Source: a bacterium (GTDB lineage Bacteria > Patescibacteriota > WWE3 > 2-01-FULL-39-13 > JAQBTZ01). From it: a stretch of 7,551 bases of DNA. The DNA lies in contig JAQBTZ010000025.1 in NCBI GenBank assembly GCA_027624675.1, positions 1 through 7,551 of the forward strand, given 5' to 3'. Positions 1 through 4,784 of the stretch are shown piece after piece. The position numbers and the translations under genes were made by a program. The stretch's first letter is position 1; each line of letters begins with the position of its first letter. A model generated the notes under the pieces. It worked only from the letters and a program-made list of their open reading frames with translations, was not told the DNA's origin and did no database searches.

Positions 1-405
1 AAATTCCCCATAATCGTTAGCAAAAGCATCTAACATACCTTCACCGCCTTTTATCCAACCTTTAATCTCGTAAGTTGGACAAACTCCTACCACTAAAAAA
101 TATATTCTATCTTTAGGATCATCATCTCGCAGAATTAAGTCATAACCTTGTTTACTTCGTGTCCTTACTTCCCAACCAGTTGCATCAATATCCCCACCGC
201 TTTTAAATGTATTTACTGAGCCACCCCAATATTTACCCATAGCTTTAGACACAGCGATTTCACCGCAAGCACCCTCAATGTGAGAGTTCCAACTAGATTG
301 AAGTTTTGTTTTATTTTTGTAGCCTTTTTTGATTGCCCCGATATGTCTTAGAGATCCAGTTGTTGAACCTTGAGCCATTTCGTAATCTAAAAGAGTTATC
401 TTCAT
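1..405 (-). CDS. Conserved phage-type protein, partial (C-terminus beyond left edge)
   Basis: The 135 codons present stay open to base 1, so the gene continues outside the window. The ATG overlaps the stop of the upstream nuclease gene (ATGA), with GGAG 5 nt before it, which suggests translational coupling. Visible features are a G-x-x-G-E segment (E44 to E49), a YWGGSVNTFKSGGDID stretch (59-74) and WEVRTRS (78-84), followed by YDLILRDDD. The pattern of glutamate, aspartates at 72/74 and E79-x-R81 recalls a restriction-endonuclease-like (PD-(D/E)XK) core, but this is inference and the usual lysine is an arginine. The YW-G-S-x-N-T-F-K and E-V-R-T-R pattern resembles hypothetical proteins I associate with tailed phages. 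I cannot assign a specific function. It belongs to the leftward early operon with the Cro-like and resolvase-like genes. Confidence 0.8.
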   Translation of the reverse strand, partial: MKITLLDYEMAQGSTTGSLRHIGAIKKGYKNKTKLQSSWNSHIEGACGEIAVSKAMGKYWGGSVNTFKSGGDIDATGWEVRTRSKQGYDLILRDDDPKDRIYFLVVGVCPTYEIKGWIKGGEGMLDAFANDYGEF

Positions 406-713
406 CCCCGCTCCGCCACAAGTTCCATAAAGTCATCAAAATCTAAAACAACTAATGGTTTTTTATTGTCAGCTTTAATAACAAGTGCATCATTTCCTTC
501 AAACCAATCATAAATAGATTTAAATCCATTTGCCCTGCATTTGACCTCAATAATCCACTTCTCACCGCCAATTTTATTAATGATGATATCCCCTTTAATC
601 GATCCGCCACCACTAAGCGGAACTCTTATTGCTTCTATCCCTTCATGTAACAATGCTTGCTTCCTAAGATTATTCTCAACCCTATATCCTTTATCTCTTG
701 AGAATTTACCCAC
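402..713 (-). CDS. PD-(D/E)XK nuclease, Holliday-junction-resolvase-like
   Basis: A small nuclease-like protein of 103 aa. Using the GTG at 713, the layout is a basic N-terminus with R11 and E13 (SRDKGYRVENNLRKQ), a beta strand with RVPLSGGGSIKGD (D42), then WIIEVKCR giving E56-x-K58, followed by a helix and an LVVLDFDDF segment. The E...D...E-x-K order is the catalytic signature of archaeal Hjc-like and phage resolvase-type PD-(D/E)XK enzymes, and the length fits. The likely role is cutting branched DNA during recombination or packaging; substrate specificity is inference. Start choice: a TTG at 725 is also open in frame, but GTG at 713 overlaps the upstream TAG stop (TAGTG), has GGAAA at suitable spacing, and begins the protein at G-K-F-S-R-x-K-G as in many relatives. 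Its stop overlaps the next gene. Confidence 0.75.
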   Translation of the reverse strand: MGKFSRDKGYRVENNLRKQALLHEGIEAIRVPLSGGGSIKGDIIINKIGGEKWIIEVKCRANGFKSIYDWFEGNDALVIKADNKKPLVVLDFDDFMELVAERG

Positions 714-910
714 TACATTTTCCAATCATTGAGATTAACTTTGCCTTTGGTGTATGTATGAATCGCCAACATTTTTTTTGCTGAAGGTAAAGATTTGCCA
801 TATAACCATTTATGAATTGTTGGTTGAGACACTTTTAAAATTGCTGACAAATCTTTTTGTGATATTTCGTTTTTTACTAGATATTGACTTAGTTTCAAGA
901 TTCTACCCAC
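713..910 (-). CDS. Cro/YdaS-like helix-turn-helix regulator
   Basis: A 65-aa DNA-binding protein. Residues 8-36 form a classic HTH: SQYLVKNEISQKDLSAIL, then the recognition helix VSQPTIHKWLYG. The C-terminal IHTYTKGKVNLNDWK resembles the 'lTkGkV' tail of Cro/YdaS-type proteins. As first gene of the leftward operon, opposite the repressor at 2055, it sits where Cro sits in lambdoid phages and probably antagonises that repressor. The start is GTG at 910, with no Shine-Dalgarno sequence visible upstream and a stop a few codons earlier in frame, so initiation may be weak or leaderless. An overlapping dyad and a TTGACA box lie just upstream (924-976). Its end overlaps the nuclease gene by one base (TAGTG). 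HTH assignment is firm; the Cro role rests on position. Confidence 0.85.
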   Translation of the reverse strand: MGRILKLSQYLVKNEISQKDLSAILKVSQPTIHKWLYGKSLPSAKKMLAIHTYTKGKVNLNDWKM

Positions 911-923
911 ATATTGTATAAAA

Positions 924-958
924 TTAGAGTTAACTTATAGTTATAAGCATTACTCTAA
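924..958. promoter_or_regulatory. Nested dyad, probable repressor/Cro operator
   Basis: Two concentric inverted repeats lie upstream of the Cro-like gene. The inner one is CTTATAGTTATAAG (934-947, six-base arms). The outer one is TTAGAGT (924-930) with ACTCTAA (952-958), centred on nearly the same base. The inner site shares TTATAGTT with sites at 1777 and 2723. Position between the TTGACA box and the start codon fits an operator; which protein binds is inferred. Confidence 0.5.
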
Positions 959-976
959 GAGCTATATGTATGTCAA
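955..976 (-). promoter_or_regulatory. Leftward early promoter region, shared 22-bp block
   Basis: On the minus strand, a perfect TTGACA (976-971) is followed at 16 nt by AGTAAT, a mediocre -10. The 22 bp starting at TTGACA match 18 of 22 positions of the rightward promoter block at 2701-2722 in the same orientation relative to transcription. This conservation of a non-coding block at two early promoters suggests a shared regulator site overlapping the -35 and spacer. The -10 choice is uncertain. Confidence 0.5.
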
Positions 977-1020
977 TAACTTATCATAATTAAGCAGAGT
1001 GCCAGCACACCTTAAACCAA

Positions 1021-1037
1021 TGTCGTTTTGAACGACA
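1021..1037. repeat. Perfect inverted repeat TGTCGTT-TTG-AACGACA
   Basis: Seven-base perfect arms with a 3-nt loop, GC-richer than the surroundings and only 11 bp from the following terminator stem. It could be a second RNA hairpin of a bipartite terminator region, a protein-binding site, or a junction mark at the edge of the GC-richer island. The sequence does not decide between these. Confidence 0.6.
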
Positions 1038-1043
1038 CAATAG

Positions 1044-1072
1044 AAAAAGCCCGCCATTGAGCGGGCTTTTTT
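1044..1072. terminator. Rho-independent terminator, probably bidirectional
   Basis: Stem GCCCGC (1049-1054) and GCGGGC (1061-1066) around a 6-nt loop, flanked by AAAAA on the left and TTTTTT on the right, so it has U-tracts on both strands. It lies 35 bp beyond the stop of the leftward lipoprotein gene and is the natural end of that transcript. It also insulates the Cro-side promoter region. Confidence 0.9.
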
Positions 1073-1106
1073 GTTAGTCAATTTGCACGGCATTACCGTT
1101 ATGAAT

Positions 1107-1439
1107 TTATTTTTTACATCCAGCCTTTATCAATGCTGTATCGACTGCTTCAACTTCACCTTTCCATTTAGCAACATCACCAGCGTGATCACCAGACAAT
1201 TTACTTACAGGTATCAACACAAAGAATACACTTGCAGCATCGACATTGGCTGTGGTGTCTTGCATTTTTGAATATTTTTGTAATTCATCGCGGGCATTAG
1301 AAAGATCAAGTGCCAATGCTCCACAGTCTCTTCCGCTGTATTTTTCGTGTGATACATATGATGCGGGTATGCTTTCAGGACGAGTCGCGCAACCAGCAAC
1401 TAGGGATATACAAGCCAACAATGCAATGATTTTTATCAT
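1107..1439 (-). CDS. Small phage/bacterial lipoprotein
   Basis: A 110-aa secreted lipoprotein. The N-terminus has K3, a hydrophobic core IIALLACISL and a lipobox V-A-G-C, so cleavage before Cys17 and lipidation are expected; the lack of Asp at +2 suggests outer-membrane sorting. The mature part carries YVSHEKYSGRDCGAL (28-42), a polar helical stretch, a hydrophobic ASVFFVLIPVSKLSGD (69-84), and KGEVEAVDTAL ending in CKK. The pattern resembles a widespread group of uncharacterised proteobacterial and prophage lipoproteins with a conserved Y-x-G-x-x-C motif and a P-x-x-L-x-G-D segment. It has a weak ribosome-binding site (GAAAGA), its own promoter at 1513-1540 and a terminator downstream. About 45% GC in a sampled stretch against about 30% in neighbouring phage genes suggests later acquisition. 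Envelope alteration or superinfection exclusion is possible but unproven. Confidence 0.85.
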   Translation of the reverse strand: MIKIIALLACISLVAGCATRPESIPASYVSHEKYSGRDCGALALDLSNARDELQKYSKMQDTTANVDAASVFFVLIPVSKLSGDHAGDVAKWKGEVEAVDTALIKAGCKK

Positions 1440-1512
1440 ATAGATTCTTTCAATTAATTAAAACTTAGCAAAATAATTTTAGTCATTTAAAATTCTTTTC
1501 TTACTTTTTCAG

Positions 1513-1540
1513 ATCATACACATCTCAAAATAAGAATCAA
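1513..1540 (-). promoter_or_regulatory. Predicted sigma-70 promoter of the lipoprotein gene
   Basis: On the minus strand TTGATT (1540-1535), 16 nt, then TATGAT (1518-1513), each close to consensus. It lies about 75 bp before the lipoprotein ATG with no other gene between. No palindrome of the type seen at the early promoters overlaps it, consistent with expression during lysogeny. Confidence 0.5.
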
Positions 1541-1548
1541 CAAAAATA

Positions 1549-1743
1549 TCAAGCCAACCTATCAGCCGCCATCGTTGCCGTCAACTTTGAGTAGTGCCGC
1601 TCAATCATTGCCGCTGAGTTGCCCATCTGCTTGCTGAGCGTGTGTATGTCAGTGCCCCCACGCAACAGTTCAAAGGTGGCGTAGGTGTGACGCAACGAAT
1701 ACAAGGTTCTGTTCTGCCCATCCTCGTTCTTCAACAAGCCTGT
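1549..1743 (-). pseudogene. Truncated tyrosine recombinase, C-terminal catalytic remnant
   Basis: About 64 codons matching the end of a tyrosine site-specific recombinase. Visible are box II LYSLRHTYATFELL (H and R of H-x-x-R-H intact), the box III region LSKQMGNSAAMIERHYSKL including the nucleophile tyrosine in R-H-Y, and the tail TATMAADRLA. In frame, recognisable homology starts at T-G-L-L-K-N-E-D and is preceded by a TAA, so the N-terminal 80% is missing, including the first catalytic arginine and the lysine. GC is about 53% in a sampled stretch, unlike the intact integrase at 5788, and motifs differ, so it is not a duplicate of it. It is probably left over from a different element, or is a junction with foreign DNA; it is not functional alone. 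Confidence 0.8.
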
Positions 1744-1764
1744 GTTATGTTAATCATAAATATG

Positions 1765-1793
1765 TTGATATATGCCTTATAGTTATATATAAG
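1765..1793 (+). promoter_or_regulatory. Promoter overlapped by dyad, upstream of the repressor
   Basis: TTGATA (1765-1770), 17 nt, then TATAAG (1788-1793). The dyad CTTATAGTTATATATAAG (1776-1793; arms CTTATA/TATAAG) covers the spacer and -10, so a bound repressor would shut this promoter. It shares TTATAGTT with the sites at 935 and 2723. It would make a leader of about 255 nt before the repressor gene at 2055, the likeliest target. Confidence 0.5.
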
Positions 1794-1806
1794 AATAAAT
1801 ACGGCA

Positions 1807-1841
1807 TTGGTGGGATCAATGTTAGTCCACCAAAATATTTT
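1807..1841 (+). terminator. Leader hairpin, possible weak terminator or attenuator
   Basis: TTGGTGG (1807-1813) pairs with CCACCAA (1827-1833) around a 13-nt loop, followed by AATATTTTT. It begins only about 7-10 nt after the expected start of transcription from the 1765-1793 promoter. It could be an attenuator of repressor expression or a 5'-stabilising hairpin; the interrupted U-tract makes strong termination unlikely. Confidence 0.4.
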
Positions 1842-1858
1842 TAAAAAGGACTTGCAAA

Positions 1859-1996
1859 ATGTTAAATTTTCAAATTAAACCGACAAGATTGACAGAAATG
1901 GAGCTGACAAGTACACCTTGTTGTTTAAAATTAAAGTACAAAAAAAACGTTACCACAATATTATATATTGTCAGGCATGGTCAAATCTTCCATTAG
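1859..1996 (+). CDS. Possible small ORF in the repressor leader (45 aa)
   Basis: ATG at 1859 preceded by AAGGA at suitable spacing, open for 45 codons to TAG, with an LKLKYKKNVTTILYIVRHG stretch. No domain or homologue is recognised. It lies between the leader hairpin and an ACAATAT dyad, upstream of the repressor. The gene-sized gap and a credible ribosome-binding site favour translation, but an AT-rich leader can produce this by chance. It may be a leader peptide or spurious. Confidence 0.3.
   Translation: MLNFQIKPTRLTEMELTSTPCCLKLKYKKNVTTILYIVRHGQIFH
1955..1971. promoter_or_regulatory. Inverted repeat ACAATAT-TAT-ATATTGT
   Basis: Perfect 7-base arms with a 3-bp centre, about 84 bp upstream of the repressor ATG. 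It contains TATAAT on the minus strand and TATATT on the plus strand, but no -35 box at good spacing on either strand. It may be an additional binding site for autoregulation. It differs from the TTATAGTT-type sites, so if bound it may serve another protein such as the Cro-like regulator. Confidence 0.4.
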
Positions 1997-2054
1997 CCCC
2001 TCCAAATTAGTTATTTTTAAAAAACATTAAATTTAATTAAAATAGGAAAAACAA

Positions 2055-2678
2055 ATGAAATACCCAAATAGGCTTCATAGCCTTCGAACCAGTAGAGGTT
2101 TAGCACAAAGCTATATATCGTCAGCTATTGGAATTGCACAACCTGAATACTCTAAGATGGAAAGAGGCGATAGAAAAATTGGATCGCATATAAATAAATT
2201 ATGTGATTTTTTCAAATTAGAAATTGACGAAATAGTTTCAACGCAATTTGATCCTAATCATTATATACAGCAAATCAAAAACAAATTTAAAGAAGATCTT
2301 CCTTTATTTGGGATGCCTCGTTTAAATGGTGAAGGCATACAAATCCAAAAACAATTTGTTAGTCATACAGTTAGACCTGATTATCTGTATAATGTGAATG
2401 ACAGTTATTCATGTTTCATGAATGGCGAGGAAATGTTGCCCCGTTATAATCATGGTGAACTGCTTTATATTAATCCTGATTTGAAAGCTGAAGTTGGCGA
2501 TTATGTTTTGGTACATATAAATGTTGATAATATTGTTGTCGGAATTTTTAGAAAAGTTTTTGATATAACTGACAGACAATATAAATTGCAAACGCTTAAT
2601 CCTTCTAAAACCGAAACTTTTAAAAATAGCGAAATCGTTGCAATACATTTGATTGTTGGAACAAGATCAAAATTTTAA
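2055..2678 (+). CDS. Phage repressor, HTH plus S24-like domain lacking catalytic dyad
   Basis: A 207-aa CI-type repressor. Residues 5-60 are an XRE HTH (RLHSLRTSRGLAQSYISSAIGIAQPEYSKMERG), residues 61-105 a linker, and 106-207 the LexA/CI C-terminal fold: YSCFMNGEEMLPRYNHGELLYINP, VGDYVLVHI, IFRKVFD, LQTLNPSK. In active relatives the nucleophile lies in G-x-S-M; here it is G124-E-E126-M. The general-base lysine of F-K-K (lambda K192) is R166 in F-R-K. The linker has no Ala-Gly or Cys-Gly cleavage site. RecA-stimulated self-cleavage is therefore not expected, though the fold can still mediate dimer and tetramer contacts. AGGAA precedes the ATG at good spacing. Likely operators are the dyads at 934, 1776 and 2716. 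Induction may need an antirepressor or the Cro-like protein. Confidence 0.9.
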   Translation: MKYPNRLHSLRTSRGLAQSYISSAIGIAQPEYSKMERGDRKIGSHINKLCDFFKLEIDEIVSTQFDPNHYIQQIKNKFKEDLPLFGMPRLNGEGIQIQKQFVSHTVRPDYLYNVNDSYSCFMNGEEMLPRYNHGELLYINPDLKAEVGDYVLVHINVDNIVVGIFRKVFDITDRQYKLQTLNPSKTETFKNSEIVAIHLIVGTRSKF

Positions 2679-2700
2679 TAATCTTTTTATAAGTTTTCTA

Positions 2701-2738
2701 TAGACATATATATAGCTATAAGTTATAGTTCTCATAAG
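2701..2738 (+). promoter_or_regulatory. Rightward promoter and operator of the recombination operon
   Basis: TAGACA (2701-2706), 17 nt, TATAGT (2724-2729), each one base off consensus. The palindrome CTATAA-G-TTATAG (2716-2728) covers the -10, and TTATAGTT with ATAAG (2723-2738) repeats the elements of the 934 and 1776 sites. The first 22 bp match the leftward promoter block at 18/22. A strong GAGGAG ribosome-binding site follows at 2742-2747. This lets the recombination genes be silenced in the lysogen while the repressor upstream is expressed. Confidence 0.65.
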
Positions 2739-2755
2739 AATGAGGAGTATAATTT

Positions 2756-3628
2756 ATGGGAAAAGAATATTTTGTTAATATGGGGCTTGATACTAAGAGC
2801 CTTGAAGAGCGAAAAAATACTATTGGTGGTTCTGATATTACCACACTAGCTTCAGGCGATCCTGAAAGAATATTAAAACTATTTAATCAAAAAACAAATC
2901 GAATTGAACGAGATGATTTATCACTTGTTTGGGCTGTCCAAATGGGTGTTATAACTGAAGAAGCCAATATTGAATGGACTGAACATTTTATTGACCTTCC
3001 AATAATTGACAGACAAAAAGTCTTTAATGGCAAGAAGTACCCCTTTATGCGGTGTACTGTCGATGGCGTTGTTAAAGGTTACAAAAATAAATTAGCGGTT
3101 ATCGATGCTAAATTTACTATGGGTAGGCCTAAACGTGATGAAGAATATAAAGACGTTATTCCACGCTTAATTAAATATTACAGCCCGCAACTTCATTGGA
3201 ACGCTTATTTAATAGAAGAAGAAACTAAAAAGAAATGTCCTTATGGCTTGCTGTCTTTTATTAAAGGCGGAGATCAGCCAACCCTGCATGAAGTTAAAAT
3301 TGATCCTGAATATCAGTTGAAATTAATTAACGTTGCCAAATGGTTTATGGGTTGCATTGAAATGGACATTGAGCCAACTGACATTCCAACTGCTGAAGCA
3401 CCAATCCCACAAGAAGATAAAGTTCCAGTAGATATGCAGGCAGATCCAAAATGGAAAGCCTTTGCTGAGCAATATATTCAAACGCTTGGAGCAAATGAAA
3501 TCTTTAAGGATGCTGAAGCCAAAATTAAAAAGCTAGTTCCCCGAAATGCTTCTGAAGCTTTTGGTCATGGCATAGCTGTAAAAGTCGCAAAAAACAACGC
3601 TAAAAGGATTTTATTATGCAACAATTAG
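2756..3628 (+). CDS. YqaJ-like phage recombination exonuclease
   Basis: A 290-aa nuclease of the lambda-exonuclease/YqaJ viral recombinase group (PD-(D/E)XK fold). Family landmarks in order: TIGGSDI (22-28), GVITEEANIEW with the conserved glutamate (64-74), CTVDGVV with D103, AVIDAKFT giving D117-x-K119, and YYSPQLHWNAYL (141-152), the helix with Q145 typical of this group. Such enzymes degrade the 5' strand at double-strand ends to leave 3' overhangs for the partner annealing protein, here the ERF protein that follows with a 13-bp overlap. The C-terminal 100 residues are helical and less conserved. ATG is supported by GAGGAG 8 nt upstream. It is the first gene of the operon. Confidence 0.9.
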   Translation: MGKEYFVNMGLDTKSLEERKNTIGGSDITTLASGDPERILKLFNQKTNRIERDDLSLVWAVQMGVITEEANIEWTEHFIDLPIIDRQKVFNGKKYPFMRCTVDGVVKGYKNKLAVIDAKFTMGRPKRDEEYKDVIPRLIKYYSPQLHWNAYLIEEETKKKCPYGLLSFIKGGDQPTLHEVKIDPEYQLKLINVAKWFMGCIEMDIEPTDIPTAEAPIPQEDKVPVDMQADPKWKAFAEQYIQTLGANEIFKDAEAKIKKLVPRNASEAFGHGIAVKVAKNNAKRILLCNN

Positions 3629-4266
3629 ATCACGTTATACCAGTTCCACGTTATACCAATTCACAACCTGAGCAAATTAAACAAAACAATAACAATATTG
3701 CTATGGCTTTAATTGCTTTTCACCAAACTAATCCTCACGCTTTTGAAGATAAAGTTAACCCGCATTTTAGAAACAAATATGCAAGTTTAGAAAGCGTTAT
3801 AAAAACTGTCAGGAGTTCTAGTAAATTTGGTTTGACCTTTACTCAAGAGATGGATTTTGAAGGTGACATTAGTTTTGTCCGAACTGTAATGATGCACTCA
3901 TCAGGAGAAATGAGAATTAGCAGAACTAAAATAGTTTCTAAAGATCCTAATGATCCACAAAAGCAGGGATCAGCCATTTCATATGCAAAACGCTATGGAT
4001 TGCAAAGTATATTCGGACTTCCTTCAGACGATGACGATGGAGAAGTCGCAACAATTACACCACCAGTCGCTCCCAAAATTACTGTTGGTGTTTCTACTTC
4101 AGGGGGCAATCACTCCTCCCCACCTCCTGAGGTAGACTTTAATTCTTTAATTGCAAATGCAAAAACTGAAAAAGAATTAACTGACTTATATGTAAAACAT
4201 AAGCCAACAGACCAAAACATTATTAATAAATTTAAAACCAAAAAAGGAGAACTTAATGGAAGATAA
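3616..4266 (+). CDS. ERF-family single-strand annealing protein
   Basis: A 216-aa recombinase of the Erf superfamily. The diagnostic segments are NPHFRNKYASLESVI (48-62), FGLTFTQEMDFEG (71-83), and GSAISYAKRYGLQSIFGL (118-135) followed by an acidic S-D-D-D-D-G-E. A proline/serine linker (148-170) then leads to a small helical C-terminal segment. Proteins of this type bind single-stranded DNA as rings and anneal complementary strands, promoting circularisation and recombination of phage genomes. It is translationally coupled to the exonuclease (13-bp overlap, AAAGGA 7 nt before the ATG) and to the next gene (11-bp overlap). Together with the exonuclease it forms a synaptase/nuclease pair. Confidence 0.9.
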   Translation: MQQLDHVIPVPRYTNSQPEQIKQNNNNIAMALIAFHQTNPHAFEDKVNPHFRNKYASLESVIKTVRSSSKFGLTFTQEMDFEGDISFVRTVMMHSSGEMRISRTKIVSKDPNDPQKQGSAISYAKRYGLQSIFGLPSDDDDGEVATITPPVAPKITVGVSTSGGNHSSPPPEVDFNSLIANAKTEKELTDLYVKHKPTDQNIINKFKTKKGELNGR

Positions 4267-4513
4267 ATCAATGATTAAATATGGAGTAGACGAACTGACT
4301 ATTTCCATAAATAAAAATGATCGCAAAACTGAAGATTGGCACTCAGATTTTAATGGCAAATTAGTTATTAATGGCGAAATATTTTATGCCAACGTCTATC
4401 AGAAGAATGAGAATTGGATAGCAGGCAAGCTAGTTAAAGCTGATCCAAATAAAGTTTCTGAAAACAAAACTATGATTAATTCTACGGAGTTGAACGATGA
4501 AATCCCTTTCTGA
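4256..4513 (+). CDS. Small phage protein with SSB-like C-terminal tip
   Basis: An 85-aa protein ending in NDEIPF, close to the D-D-D-I-P-F tip through which bacterial SSB recruits repair proteins. The body has INKNDRKTEDWHSDFNG (18-34), VINGEIFYANVYQKN and WIAGKLVK, a beta-rich layout reminiscent of small phage proteins with an N-D-R-K...H-x-D-Y/F-x-G core that also end in DDDIPF. I infer a single-stranded-DNA-associated role or mimicry of the SSB tail, but a classical SSB OB fold is not evident. AGGAG lies 6 nt before the ATG. It sits directly after the annealing protein, and the last codons (NDEIPF-stop) overlap the next gene's start by 17 bp, so the tip and the neighbour's first residues share DNA. 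Confidence 0.7.
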   Translation: MEDKSMIKYGVDELTISINKNDRKTEDWHSDFNGKLVINGEIFYANVYQKNENWIAGKLVKADPNKVSENKTMINSTELNDEIPF

Positions 4514-4784
4514 CAGAAGCCAATTATTACAAGATGCTGATGAATTAATTAATGGAGATCGTCATCAGAATTATGGTGATGCTTTGGACAACTTTGCTCG
4601 GATAGCTACTCTGTGGAGTAGTTATTTAGGGCATGACATCAAATCTCATGACGTTGGGGTTATGATGGCTTTATTAAAAATATCTAGAATTTCATATGAC
4701 AAAACATTGAAAGACAGTTTCGTAGATGCTTTAGGTTATATCGCTTTGGCAGGAGAACTGGCTGAGGATAAGATTGGAGAATAA
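4497..4784 (+). CDS. DUF6378-like phage protein
   Basis: A 95-aa, mostly helical, soluble protein. Its hallmarks are LLQDADELINGDRHQNYGDALDNFARIATLWSSYLG (10-45), HDVGVMMALLKISRI (51-65) and DSFVDALGYIALAGELA (73-89), matching the conserved G-D-R-x-x-x-Y-G-D, D-V-x-x-M-M-x-L-L-K and D-x-x-x-D-x-x-G-Y-x-A pattern of the phage family I know as DUF6378. The acidic, all-helical pattern is loosely like MazG nucleotide pyrophosphohydrolases, but a metal-binding E-x-x-E motif is not clear and no activity is claimed. GGAG precedes the ATG by 7 nt. It overlaps both neighbours (17 and 11 bp), so it is translated as part of the recombination operon. Confidence 0.8.
   Translation: MKSLSDRSQLLQDADELINGDRHQNYGDALDNFARIATLWSSYLGHDIKSHDVGVMMALLKISRISYDKTLKDSFVDALGYIALAGELAEDKIGE

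Noticed and set aside
541..732. Plus-strand 63-codon open frame
   Set aside because: Antisense to the resolvase-like gene with its full catalytic motif; no ribosome-binding site and proline/serine-rich antisense composition.
1071..1443. Several open frames overlapping the lipoprotein gene on both strands
   Set aside because: The signal peptide and lipobox, promoter and terminator all support the 1107-1439 minus-strand frame only.
1979..1984. Minus-strand TTGACC with TATAAT at 1965-1960 as a leftward promoter
   Set aside because: Only 13 bp between the boxes, too short for a sigma-70 promoter, and no plausible gene directly downstream.
2409..2648. Minus-strand 79-codon open frame
   Set aside because: Lies entirely antisense within the repressor C-terminal domain, which has clear homology; no supporting signals.
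3950..4135. Plus-strand 61-codon frame inside the ERF gene
   Set aside because: Alternative frame over the most conserved ERF segment; no ribosome-binding site.
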